Of a DNA stretch of 64,000 nucleotides, positions 46,825 through 57,220 are shown piece by piece. Origin of the DNA: Apodospora peruviana. Its lineage: Eukaryota > Ascomycota > Sordariomycetes > Sordariales > Lasiosphaeriaceae. The notes beneath the pieces are model-generated. The model was not told where the DNA came from, did no database searches, and worked only from the letters and a program-made list of their open reading frames with translations. Where the stretch lies: the NCBI GenBank assembly GCA_033439685.1, contig JAUEDM010000005.1, forward strand, positions 1,054,001 through 1,118,000, in the 5' to 3' direction. The position numbers and the translations under genes were made by a program. Numbering within the stretch: the stretch's first letter is position 1; each line of letters starts with the position of its first letter.

Positions 46825-47580
46825 GGTAATCATAGTCCGGCGGCCCCATTTTCGGTGCCTGCCGGCCTATCGACGACGTCTTCACAGCAAGTACGACAAC
46901 ACTATCGACAACAGCGACGACGAGTATATCGAATGCAATCAGTACGAGAACGAATCCGACAACAACGGCAACAACAAGTACGACAACGACGGCGACAACG
47001 ACGGTAACGACCTCAACAGCCTCAACGACAACTACGACAACTAGGAGAGAATAATGCTGCTGCACCACCAGGTAACGAGAGAAGTGAACAATCAGTGCCC
47101 ACTACTCCACCTACACATATTGATCAACAAGCGACATCCATTACCATGTCGCCCGCCATCTCCGTGCCGCCCTCTAATGACCAGCCGCCCTTGTCCCGGC
47201 CGCCTTCCACCTCTTTGCCGGAGGCCGATGGACAACAAGAGGATGCTGCTGAGGATCAACAATCACAATTAATTGTTGCTACATCAGGTAGACACACTAT
47301 AACAATTACAGCAAGCCTTGTTTTACTAGAAAGCGACATCGGCTATCTACGCATATTGAACGAAGAAATCCGACCTAGGCTACCGCGACTATCACAGCGA
47401 CTACAACGAGAAGTACGAGACGAACAACAAGGCGCCACCATTGGAACGACAATTACCTTGAGAGGAACTATAATTGTGCCTGAAGAAATAACTGGACGTC
47501 TTGTTTTCGAATCTGAGTCGTCTTCAGAGGGGGATACAACACCTGTCTATTTTGTATCTGATTCGACGGAATCTGATTGA
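46825..47580 (+). pseudogene. Arg/Gln-rich ORF interrupted by one stop (orphan)
   Basis: Starting only 42 nt after the NPC1 stop, at a CAG|GGT that could be a splice acceptor, one frame stays open for 252 codons except for a single TAA at 47005-47007. Before the stop it encodes a Gln/Arg-rich stretch built on CAA/CGA trinucleotides (RQQRQQQVRQRRRQRR). After it come a Pro/Ser/Gln-rich linker and a folded-looking end with alternating hydrophobics (HTITITASLVLLESDIGYL, GTTITLRGTIIVPEEITGRL) and an acidic tail ending STESD. An ATG at 47146 would give an intact 144-residue protein. The TAA reads as CAA with a C-to-T change at CpA, the context favoured by RIP. It may be a decaying gene, a duplicated exon, or a short functional ORF. 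No family was recognised. Confidence 0.4.
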
Positions 47581-48733
47581 ACGTTTACCGGTGCCTGGTC
47601 TGCCATCTGATCCGAAAAATTTCACCCTACGTGGCGTCCGCCAACAGCACTTCTCCTTCGGATCTTGTTTCTAGACGTGGTAATGGTTGCCGAGACATCG
47701 ATAGTCGTGGTCGTAGTATGGAAAGCCGGTGGTTAAACCAGCGTGGATGATCTCAGGAGAAAATCAGCGAAGTGAATGAATACTCAGCGGATGTCTCTCG
47801 TAGTTTCAGCTCAAGTCTTTTGTTTTTCATTGTATCAAGTAGCATACGTTATTCTTGGGTACCATTAAGTTAGAAGTTTGTTGCGTCATGTTCATTGCAT
47901 TCACGTTAAGCGAGGTGGAAACAGAAAACAGATTCATAGACTCTTGTCGAGCAATACACCTTTCATTAGTTTCCATGTGTACATTTCATGGCGCGCGCAA
48001 GGTATATATCAAAGATGATTCTTATGGACCTTGGTGTCTGAAGGAGGTGGTCACCTATTTCGGATAATTGCTACTTCTTAGGAATGATAGTCTCCTGATA
48101 GTTACCATGCTTACTTGGATATTTCGGCTATCTAGAGACAGCCCACATGCGCTCAAGATAGTCGTTACAGGTATCGTGTTTAATAAAGGGAGGGGATGCT
48201 TGAAAGTAGGTACTTCTGGAAGTTGATACAGAGTTTTGAGATTGGGCGTTGGGTAAATGATAAGCCCTCCAATGTTAAACAAAGCAGCATCCATCCTTAC
48301 CTAAGGTACCTTGAAAGCGCGATAGTTTCACGAGAAAGATGATAGTGGTTATAATGGTTTTGTAAATGAGATTGGTCTCTAGATAGATAATCTGGAGGGT
48401 CAAAATCTGTTTTGAGCACCTGGATAATAATTACTGTACTGAACTATCTTTAAGACACACGTATGTGATTTGAAGTTTGTCGACGGTTGTAAGGGCAGGG
48501 TTGTTGGCTGCTGCGTGTGTAGAGAGGTATTGGCTGGATGAATTTGACTTCGTTGTTGCAGGGGAGTAACCAACATAATCACCAAGGGGGTGGTGATGCG
48601 GATGGGTAAGGGGGATATTCTGGTTCTGGTGCTGGTCACGCCGAGTACGAGTTCAACTGTTAGTGTGGCTGAGGAAAAGTTTTATATGTTAGCCTGGGAA
48701 CAAACTCCCCATTTTCCGGTCTTTGCCATGGTC
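47581..48733. other. AT-rich intergenic region in the orphan islet
   Basis: This is visibly more AT-rich than the flanking core genes, with many ATA/TTA runs (48000-48500). The ORFs are short and unconvincing. I see no intact transposon, terminal repeat or RNA gene. Confidence 0.5.
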
Positions 48734-49691
48734 TCAACGAGTCTGAGGAGATCTCCATCTGATACTTTGTTCCTGCTTTTTAGACAAATCCGCCTTGGGT
48801 TTGCGACGCTTGGCCGACCTCTCCTTCACCTCCTCCTCATCATCGTTCATGGCCGCGGCGTCTACAAGCCGGTGATTCTTCACCGCTTTAGCGTATGCCT
48901 CCGCCTTCTTCACCATCTCCTTCGTGTCCGTAATAAGCTTGATATCAATGATATTGTCGTGCTTCTCGTGCTTGTTCATCATCGGGTTTATGTCCCTGAC
49001 GATCTCGGTATGTATATCGTCGAACTGCTGGCTAAGCAAGGAACACACGTGCGTACGATCGGAGGAGTTGACAAGATCGATCAACGCTAGGGTATCGTGG
49101 GCCCGTCGGACGTAGGAAAAGAAGTTGTATACTCCGTCTGAATAAAGGCTGAAAACTGAGGCGTTAACAGTCTTCTCGATCCAACCGGCGTAGATATTGC
49201 GGAGAATTTCTTGTGGTGTATCGTTTAGGAGGATTTCCGTTGGGACTTTTGACTTGTTGTCGGCGAAGTTATCCATCCTGAATTGCTGTGTGTCTGCCTT
49301 GTTCTGCACCATTGCTGTTGTGATCTCGATGAGACCGCGAAGACATTAAACCCTGGGCTCCCTAGCGAGAGGAAAGGCGTCGACGTGGTTGGCAGACGTC
49401 GGAAAAGGCTTTCATGGAGGTGTGGATTGGCGTAATTTCTTCTTGTTCTTGGGCGGTGAGACGGAGATAGTTGTGTGAGAGGGTTCCCAGGAGCGTGAAC
49501 TCGCGTGTGTAGAAGTTGGTCAATTTAAAAGCCATGTCCAGTAGATCGTCATATGCCTGGATCTGCTGGGCTGAATATGTCTTGTTCAAGTCCGGAACAG
49601 CCAAATTGACCTTGCGGGACTGCTGTTGGAAATCCTCTGGCATATGACACGATGCCTCCGCCTCGGGGCTAGATTGCTTCTCCTCCCCCAT
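48734..49691 (-). CDS. Unrecognised protein, two open segments (atypical intron or frameshift)
   Basis: An N-terminal segment (49691 to about 49410; MGEEKQSSPEAEASC...) reads as soluble helical sequence (AYDDLLDMAFKLTNFYTREF, LLGTLSHNYLRLTAQEQEEI). A second open segment (about 49324-48734) continues the helical pattern (NDTPQEILRNIYAGWIEKTV, FSYVRRAHDTLALIDLVN, ITDTKEMVKKAEAYAKAVKN) and ends in a basic, NLS-like tail (KERSAKRRKPKADLSKK). The two are out of register. A GTCTGC donor after KAFSD with an acceptor before ITTAMVQNK (73-nt intron, phase 0) would join them, but the donor is weak, so a frameshift is possible. I recognise no family. Neighbours are an orphan ORF and a tRNA, in AT-rich DNA, which suggests an accessory gene. 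Confidence 0.45.
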
Positions 49692-49874
49692 GTTTCCGCC
49701 TTTATTTCACCATAATTCACATAATAATACCCAGTGTTATCGGAACAAGACTTCAGACTTGTATCTACAAGCATCTTCAACTGAACATCAATAAACGAAC
49801 ATGAACGAAATAAAAAAGTTAGTTAGGCTAAGACAACCCCAAAAGTATAATCCGAGGATTAGATTTTATTGTTT
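49692..49874. other. Spacer between orphan gene and tRNA-Gly
   Basis: A short AT-rich spacer. It has A-runs (AATAAAAAAG at 49809, CCAAAAG at 49838) that read as T-runs on the minus strand and could stop Pol III transcription of the tRNA. Confidence 0.4.
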
Positions 49875-49945
49875 GCGTCAAGAGGGAATCGAACCCCCCC
49901 CTCAACCTTGGAAGGGTTGAATCCTAACCACTAGACCATTGACGC
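49875..49945 (-). tRNA. tRNA-Gly (anticodon UCC)
   Basis: On the minus strand 71 nt fold as a complete cloverleaf. The acceptor stem is GCGTCAA paired with TTGACGC. The D arm is GTCT-AGTGGTTA-GGAT. The anticodon stem is CAACC/GGTTG with loop CTTCCAA, giving anticodon TCC. The T arm is GGGGG-TTCGATT-CCCTC with one G-U pair. There is no intron. Internal A and B box sequences are present (TGGTCTAGTGG and GGTTCGATTCC). It reads GGA codons. It sits at the edge of the orphan islet, where integrations often occur, but I see no element boundary. Confidence 0.93.
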
Positions 49946-51140
49946 TTGTTGGTTGCTGATGGAATTCTGACATATTATCACGACTCATGTATGCAAGCAT
50001 ACCATGGGTGGATCTTTGATGGCAGACGACAGGGCAACGGTTGTTGCTCGGTAAACGATGCGAATCCGGTGTTTACCCCCCCATTTTCGCTAGTCGGGTG
50101 CCTCGAGAAGATGGGGGCGGCGGCCCACTAACGACTTTGGCAGTACTTCTCTCCCAAACGTGTTAGTGCTCTTGCAACATTGGCATCGGGTCTTTCGCCG
50201 AGTATGGTATGTAGTACAGAAGAGTTCATATAGGCGCCAGCCGACTCTGCGGAACCTGATCAGGTGCTTCTGGCACAGTGACTACCAGATATACAATACA
50301 AGCGCCCTCTTCACCGGGCGAGGACGACGAGGTCGCCAGTTGCGGCGGTGCAACAGTTCTCCTCTTAACAGGGAAATTTATCCCTGTTCTCCTGATCATG
50401 GAATGTGCAACATGGGGGAAACACCACATAATGATCTCGAGAGAATACATCGAAGGCGTCATGACTGCCAAGTCCCGAGCTTCTGGTAACTTCTCCCGCT
50501 TCTCTATCAAGATCAAGACCGATCGTTGCATCTGCCAAAATCGCCTGCACAGGGCTTGGCTTCCGCAGGGCAGAGGGCTCCCGCATGCCAAGCACTCGGA
50601 AAGGAAGCCGGTGATTGGGTAGCCTGTGACGTAAGTTCCGTCCCTGGGAATCCTGGCAAAAACCCCCACTAACACACTAAAATAGAGGGCTAGCAGAAAC
50701 CGCCACCAGAATCGAATTTGGGACTTTTTGACTCTGACTGCTCCTCGCATTTCATCCATCACCCGGGTAATTGCTCACACGACCCCGATACACAGCCAGC
50801 CGATAAATCCGGTCACAGGTCTCTCATCCAGTCTTTTTTGGAGACTCACAGGACTTCTAAGACACTCAGGTCCGACTATTCCTGCGTCTCCGAACTTCCG
50901 ACCCTGTCCCACCCAATCCGCTTTTTGCCCCTCGTGCCCCTCAACACAGGAACTTCTCTTTGGAGCGAGCGGCGCAAACATTCACCCCTCGATTATTAAT
51001 GACACCGGGCATCTAAAACGGCTGTCATTCAAGATAAAACCGGTCTCATCCCCGTCACGGCTCCTTTCGCGACGCCCATTCACCTCTTTCGGACCGTTGA
51101 CTGCACCAATTCACCCAGCAACACCCCGCAAACAATAAAT
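49946..51140. other. Intergenic region upstream of REI1
   Basis: 1.2 kb containing the REI1 promoter and a pyrimidine-rich leader (50750-51130). Overlapping ORFs of 60-180 codons occur on both strands without domain-like sequence. No other gene recognised. Confidence 0.5.
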
Positions 51141-52969
51141 ATGGCTACGATTGCTGCCAACAGGAGCGCTCCTGCCAACGATGTCATCAACATCGATGTA
51201 GGAGCCTCGCATCCGTACACTTGTAATACCTGCCAGGTGGCGTTCCGCAACAGCGATCTCCAAAAGGGTCACATGCGAAGCGATTGGCAGTAAGGACTTC
51301 TCTCTCGGCCGATGGGCGCTCTCCTCTGAGCAACGTTTCGCGGGGAACTAACCTTTGATTTTCCTTTCGCAGTCGATACAACCTCAAGCGCCGCGTTGCC
51401 TCGCTCCCCCCAATTTCGTCAGAGGTTTTTGCCGAAAAGGTCTTGCAGGCTAGAGCCAATACCGCAGCGCAGGCAGACAAGGCCGGATTTGAGAAGGCCT
51501 GCGAGGCGTGCCAAAAGACATATTACAGCGAAAACTCGTACCGGAATCATATCGGAAGCGCCAAGCACAAGGCAAGACTTGCCGCTACGCTGTCGAGGCC
51601 CAACGGGAAGGTGGACGACGAGGCCAGCTCCATGATGAGCTCGACATTTTCGCTGGGCGAGCCCGCAAATACGTCCGATGTCGACTCGGATGCCGAGGAG
51701 GAATTCAACGAGGTCGTTGAGAGTCTCAAAAAGACGGGTCTGCACGACCGCAAATCCCCCGTCAACCGGCCGTCGAACCCGCACCTTTCTGCAGCTGGTC
51801 AACACAAGGAGGAGCACCTGGTATCAGAGACATCAAATCCTACCACTCCTTCGGAAGCCACGCCGACCCCTACGACGACTGCCGCGCCGGGGGTGTCCCT
51901 CAAGAAGTGCTTGTTCTGCAACTATGAATCTCCGACACCGCCTCTGAACGCCCTGCACATGGAGCGGATCCACGGCATGTTTATTCCCGAAAAGCAGTAC
52001 CTGGTAGATTTGGAGGGTTTGCTGGCCTCCCTGCAGGAGCGTGTCTTTGAGCTGCACGAGTGCTTACATTGCGGTAAGGTAAAGGCCAATGCTTTTGCCG
52101 TTCAGACGCACATGCGAGACAAGGGCCATTGCCAGATTCCTTACACGACCGAGGACGAGCAAATCGAAATTGGCGAGTTTTACGATTTCCGCAGCACCTA
52201 CTCGGACGAGGACGGGGGCTCGGATGATGAGGACGAGTCAATGGATGAGGGCGGCAAGGCAGCGAACGGGGGTGCCAAACTCGGCGCCAAGCGGCCGTCC
52301 AAAACCTCTGGCGAAAACGTTGAAGCAATGCAAGAAGATGACGGCTGGGAGACCGACAGCTCAGCCTCGTCTCTCGACTCTGACGATCTCCACGCCGTAC
52401 CGGCCGAGCAACACTACCACCAGTACGAGCGGCTCGACAAGCACCCGCATCACTCGCGTGACGACCCGCGCGCCCACCACCAGCGCGACGGCTGGCACGC
52501 ACATAACCGCAAGCCTGCTCATGCCGTATTTTACGACGATTACGAGCTGCATCTTCCGTCGGGCAAGTCGGTGGGCCACCGCTCGCTGAACCGGTATTTC
52601 CGCCAGAACTTGCACAGCCATCCGAGCCCCGAGGAACGGGCGGAGCGTCTGGCCATCCAGGCTGCCGAGGCAGAGAATGCCATGGATGTTGATAGTGATA
52701 GTGAAGAGGACGGAGAAGGAGAAGGCGGGCGACAGCAGCAGGTTGCTCGTCTGAGGGATCAACGGGCGCACGGCCGGGCGCTGGTAAATCGTGCTACTCG
52801 CGGCCTTGCGAACGGTGTTGCGGACCCGAACTCGCAGGATCTTAGGCGGATCGTGCTCAAGGGCAAGAAGAAAGAGTTTGCTGGGCAAAGGCACAAGGAT
52901 GTCCATGTTAGCAAGCGCTACTTTAAGGAGAAGCATCAGAACTCGGCTTCTTGGTCTTTGTCGATATAG
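51141..52969 (+). CDS. REI1: Cytoplasmic 60S subunit biogenesis factor Rei1 (ZNF622 family)
   Basis: Rei1 acts late in cytoplasmic 60S ribosome maturation, helping release and recycle Arx1/Alb1 and probing the exit tunnel. Exons 51141-51289 and 51373-52969 give 581 aa. Zinc-finger 1 is YTCNTCQVAFRNSDLQKGHM and continues through DWH-RYNLKRR across the intron, which is the family's signature junction. Zinc-finger 2 is CEACQKTYYSENSYRNHIGS then KHK. A paired C-terminal unit follows (KKCLFCNYES, NALHMERIHGMF, HECLHCGKVK and HMRDKGHCQI). The middle is acidic (DSDAEEEFNE). Near the C-terminus are the conserved LPSGKSVGHRSLNRYFRQNL and the basic KRYFKEKHQNSASWS. Length is typical. Confidence 0.95.
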
Positions 52970-54136
52970 TTTGTTTGGTTGGACGCGTGCAGCACAGCAT
53001 GGAGCAGGGACTCTTTGTGGGAACTCTGTCTTCGGTAGGTTAGGTACGGTTGCTAGTTGCTGGTGATGATGAGTATGGAGAGGTTAGATTCTAGGTACCT
53101 TAGCTAGGTGCCAGGTACGTAACGTACTCACGATAGAGAGCGAGGGAATCTCATAACAAAAGCATTTTGCTGCGGTTGGCTTTTGATGATTTTTCAAGGG
53201 GCGTTCAATGCATTTGACTGTTTATATATACCCCGTGCATTTCTGAGGTGTTCTTCTGACTGCCAGTATACCTAAGTTAGTTGGACCCCGTTGTGAATCG
53301 TTATGTTATTCCTAGCATTTAGACCACTTTGGTATAGATATACGATTGCCAGGCTCTTGCATGAAGATTCAGGGGCAGTCTTTCTTGCCTCTGAAAAACA
53401 AACAAACTAACAGCCTGCTCTCTCATCGACCGTCCTCTTCGTCCCGATGAAATAAGGTATTTTAGTAAATTCTCTTCGTTTCTTCGCAGAAGAGAGAGAA
53501 CAAAAACATGTCAATAAGAAGGAAAAGAAACAGAACTGGCTAGCTCTCTCTCCGTGAGTGAGGCAACGGGGAGTTTTTGTGAAACAACCAACCGTCTTCG
53601 CCCCGCTGATATATATTTAAAAAAAATCATAGGCTTTTGTTTCGTAGAAGAGAGGGAACAAAAACATTTAAATAAAAGAAAAAGAAACATAACTGGTTAG
53701 TTAGCTCTCCATGAAGCATTAGGCGGTGTCTGCTGAAACCTATTTGTTTGCATGCGCTACCTACCTACCTCTGTATGCTACCTCATGATGGGATGGGTGT
53801 AAACGAATAGGTGACCATCATCCTCTCCGCCTATCTATGCAACCTACAGAAGAAAAACGATCTGAAACAATAAAGTGACCGCTAGAGGGAACAACACACC
53901 AACACACACACAGACGAGCACATATCCATCCATCCATCCATCAGGCGTTCGACCATTCCACTTCGATGCCCGACACCCAAGGTCTTTACAACTTCGATAC
54001 CCAGACCTACCCCCGTCCCAGCCCTCAACGGCGGTTAGCCCTTCTTCCAAAACCATCCCTTGCTATAGTAATCCAACAATCGTCAATTCAAACAAACAAA
54101 ACATTGCCTGACAAAATCGCTGATGAGCTATGATCA
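52970..54136. other. Convergent intergenic region, REI1 and LSB5
   Basis: AT-rich and about 1.2 kb, with several TAGGTACC/ACCTACC motifs (53041, 53091-53121, 53757), a degenerate tandem duplication (separate entry) and a CCAT microsatellite at about 53926-53941. No gene seen. Confidence 0.55.
53432..53717. repeat. Degenerate tandem duplication (two copies, about 160 bp period)
   Basis: Copy 1 (about 53432-53557) and copy 2 (about 53590-53717) share blocks in the same order: ACCGTC...TTCG, TTTC..GAGAAGAGAG, GAACAAAAACAT, AAAGAAACA..AACTGG and GCTCTC..TGA. They differ by small gaps and many substitutions. A number are C-to-T or G-to-A changes in copy 2, but transversions also occur. There are no terminal inverted repeats or ORF, so this looks like an old local duplication. 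Confidence 0.6.
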
Positions 54137-55654
54137 CTACCACTTTGGCTCGTCACGCTCCACCTTAGGGGTTGTGAGGGCGTTTCGGTCAGCAAACGGG
54201 TCATTCTCGTCTTCATCATCTTGGTAATCGCTATCGTCGGCATCGTCGTCAGACGGCACGTGTTGTTGGCGCCGTGGCGGCGGCGCTGACATGGACGGCT
54301 TTGACGTCGCCGACGGACGGGGAGGCGGAGAGGGTCGTGGTGGTTGAGGTGGTGGCGGACTCGTGCTGAGGCTCAGCCCGGCCATGCCGGCCATGGGTGG
54401 CCGAGGGCTGGTGGGCGAGCTGGTGCTGGACTTGGCTTTCTCGGTTGCCACTTGTACGTTGCGTCAATTGTTAGTAATTCATCCAGCTGCTGGTGTTAAG
54501 GAGACAAAGAATGCTTACTGCGATAGAGGTGTGCCTGCTCAGCGACATCGTCATCCGAGTCGCTGTCCGCGTCAATAGAGCGGTCCAGCTGCTCAAATGT
54601 CATCAGCGCCGTGACGAGTTCGTCGTTGGCATGTAGTAGGCCGCCGAGCCATTGTTCCGAGTCTACGTGATGGATCTGAATACATACATGTAAGCAAGTA
54701 GGCCGACTCGATTAGAGCCCTAGGGTTCGAACTTACGTATCGAAGGATCTTTCTCCTTAGCTGCTTGCACGCCTCGAATCTCTCAAGAGCGGTCTGGTTC
54801 TCGGATATACGCTCCTTCTCACGGTTAATGCTCTGGAGGGTGTTCATCAAATTTATCGACGCAATGGACGCCTCGGCAATGTGCGCCTTCATCTGCTCCT
54901 TCTCAGCCTCCAGGTTAAAAGGTTTATGCTTCTTATTGCTCTTCTTCTCCTTGTCCTTCTTCTTCTTGTCCTTGCTGGTGTAGCTGAATGACTGAATGGT
55001 TCCGGTGATCTGCGGTCCGGATAGCGCTGAGCTTTTGCGAGAGTGCGACTGAGCGGACGATGAGGAGGCGGGTCCGGCTTGGTTTGCGGGCGGCTGCTCT
55101 TCGTCCTCGTCATCGCCGAACGGGTTCTCCGTCTCCTTGAGCACCTTGGATTTCTCCTGCGTCACGATGTGCTTGCGCTTCGGGAGTTCCTTGTAGAGAC
55201 TGGCGACGCGCTCCATTCCGCGCACGTTCTTGTACTCGGACGCCCAGCTGCGGAAGAGCTCGGCGCATTTCTTCTTAACCTCCGGGTCGGACAGGTCTGC
55301 CGTGCCGCAGAAACGCAACCGCTCGAGCAGCGGCTCGTCGGCAAAGGTGCGCTGGAAGCGGGGGCCGGCATTCTGGATCAGGCCGTCCAGGAGGGTCAAG
55401 GCGCGGAGCTGGCGATGCAGGTTGCCGTACTTTAGCTTTTTCCTGATGGCACGGGCAAATTCGCTAGGTCCGGAGTCCTGCAGGTTGACGACCTCGACGA
55501 GGTCTGGGATCCCACTAAGATCGTTCTCCGGGATAGCCTCACTCGTCAGCCGCTCGACCGTAACGGTGACTGCCGTGTAGGGCTTCTTCTGTATCGGGGG
55601 TTAACTTTTGTTTGGAGTCATAGGTCGAGGACCGACACTTGCCTGGGAGAACAT
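54137..55654 (-). CDS. LSB5: LSB5-like VHS/GAT-domain endocytic adaptor
   Basis: Lsb5 links actin regulation (Las17/Sla1) with ubiquitin- and Arf-dependent endocytic sorting. Exons 55654-55643 (only MFSQ), 55588-54737, 54675-54519 and 54450-54137 give 444 aa. The VHS domain occupies about residues 5-150 (KKPYTAVTVTVERLTSEAIP, LLDGLIQNAGPRFQRTFADE, CAELFRSWASEYKN). Then come an NPF motif in ENPFGDDEDEE, a Lys-rich linker and a GAT-like helical segment at about 215-310 (IASINLMNTLQSINREKERI, ALERFEACKQLRRKILRYIH, GGLLHANDELVTALMTFEQL). The tail is Pro/Ser-rich and acidic with NDPFAD. Intron 1 begins GCAAGT after CCCAG, the textbook GC-AG donor. Restoring MFSQ-KKPYTAV supports it. The other introns are GT-AG. 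Confidence 0.93.
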
Positions 55655-57220
55655 GATGGCTGCCGAGTGACCGAGGTCGCTTTTCTGGAATGTTGTTGTT
55701 TAGAGAAGCTTGCTTTAAAATATGAACAGAAGGCCTGTCCCAGCGTGACACCGGAGAGTGCAGTGAGTAGGAGGCAGTCGGCTCGGCAGACGATGAGACA
55801 GAGGACAGGTCAGTTGGATGAAGGAGCGATGTCAAGCTCGCAGGTAAACAAAGATGACACACCCGCTAGGTTAGCCACCGGGACCAGACCTTGAGGCACC
55901 TACTTGACCTGTTGCCGAGCTCCCACGATGCCAAGTGAAAGCTTAAAGAAAAGCTCGAGAATCAAGGCTGAGTAAGGCGTTAGTTAATAAAGCCCGAGGC
56001 GCAAGCTTCAGGAGTGGCAGGTCACAACAGTCCAGTGTCGAGCATCCGATAAGAGGGATGATAGTTTGCCAATGGCGGGGTAGGTGTTCGTGTTCCCAGC
56101 TTTGTTTCACCTGGCACCGCGCGGTCAGCGGCGCACTTCCTGATCCTATGACTTTGACGGGGTTGCGAATGGTCTGTCGCGCATTTGTACTTCCACCATA
56201 TCATCTCGAATGAAGTTAAGAAAACTTACAAAGAGGGAGATAATAAGAAACAAAGAAACCGAACTTCATCGCGAAGCTCAACTACGGCCGGTCCTTCGGC
56301 ACCTGCCCCGCAATATCTCTCCATGGCGTCAATGTCCAGTGCATTCACCTCCCCAGGGGCCAAGAGCAATTCCCCACCTCAGCCGCCAGCGCCCGGCCGC
56401 CTCGCTTAGCGAGTACCCGGCCCTGAGTCTCGGCAGCCTGCAGCCACCCGACTTTTCAGCCTGACTGCTTGAGCGATCCCACAGTGTTTGGTTGCCAGCT
56501 GACTAACTCCTGGGACCCGACAACACTCACCGCACAGCCAACGCAACCGTCTCGCAGCCTGCCTATGACAAGGCAACGACAATTCAGGGGCTCTGTGAAG
56601 AGTTTGATGGACAAGAAGTCTACCCGACTTTATCGAAACATCCCGATCCCAGTGGTAAACTCGTCCTGAGCGTCCTGGGGATGTTAGGGAAGGCGTTCAG
56701 ATAAATGGCAAATCCATCCTCAAGTTAGAGAGGCGGTGCTATGCGTGGGGTTCAAGATGTCAGGGCCAGGAACTGAAAAATGGTAAGGTTCTCAGGACTG
56801 GGTCCCGTCCGCTCGAACCTCGTCTCAGAAGACTGCCCGAAGTATGTTTGCAGAAGAGGCAAGAGCATTTGGTGTGATTGCCCATCTACTCTCAGCGGAG
56901 TGGATACCTTGTAGGTTGGTAGGTACCTTGGGTATATATCGCGATGTTGGGAAAGAACGACTCATGGATCCTGTCACGGATTTTCGAACTTGGGACTCGA
57001 GGAAGGTGTCCTCCCACCTGCTACTTATCCAGCGGCTCTACCCTTCATAATCCATCCATCTTTCCAAAACATCCTCTGGTCACTTCCTAACCCACACCTT
57101 CCTCACTTTGTAGGGTCCCTCACACAGCTGAATACTACTATTCCGGTATGGTCACTCACTTTCTTGCCTATATTTGTATTTGTATCTGTATTCTCCTCAT
57201 TCAGACCTGCGGGCACCGAG
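55655..57220. other. Intergenic region between LSB5 and the 57 kb gene
   Basis: 1.6 kb of divergent upstream sequence with GTAGGTTGGTAGGTACCTTGG near 56911. The ORFs are short and lack motifs. No RNA gene recognised. Confidence 0.5.

Noticed and set aside
46817..47068. Poly-valine ORF on the minus strand behind NPC1
   Set aside because: It is only the complement of the CAA/CGA trinucleotide repeat.
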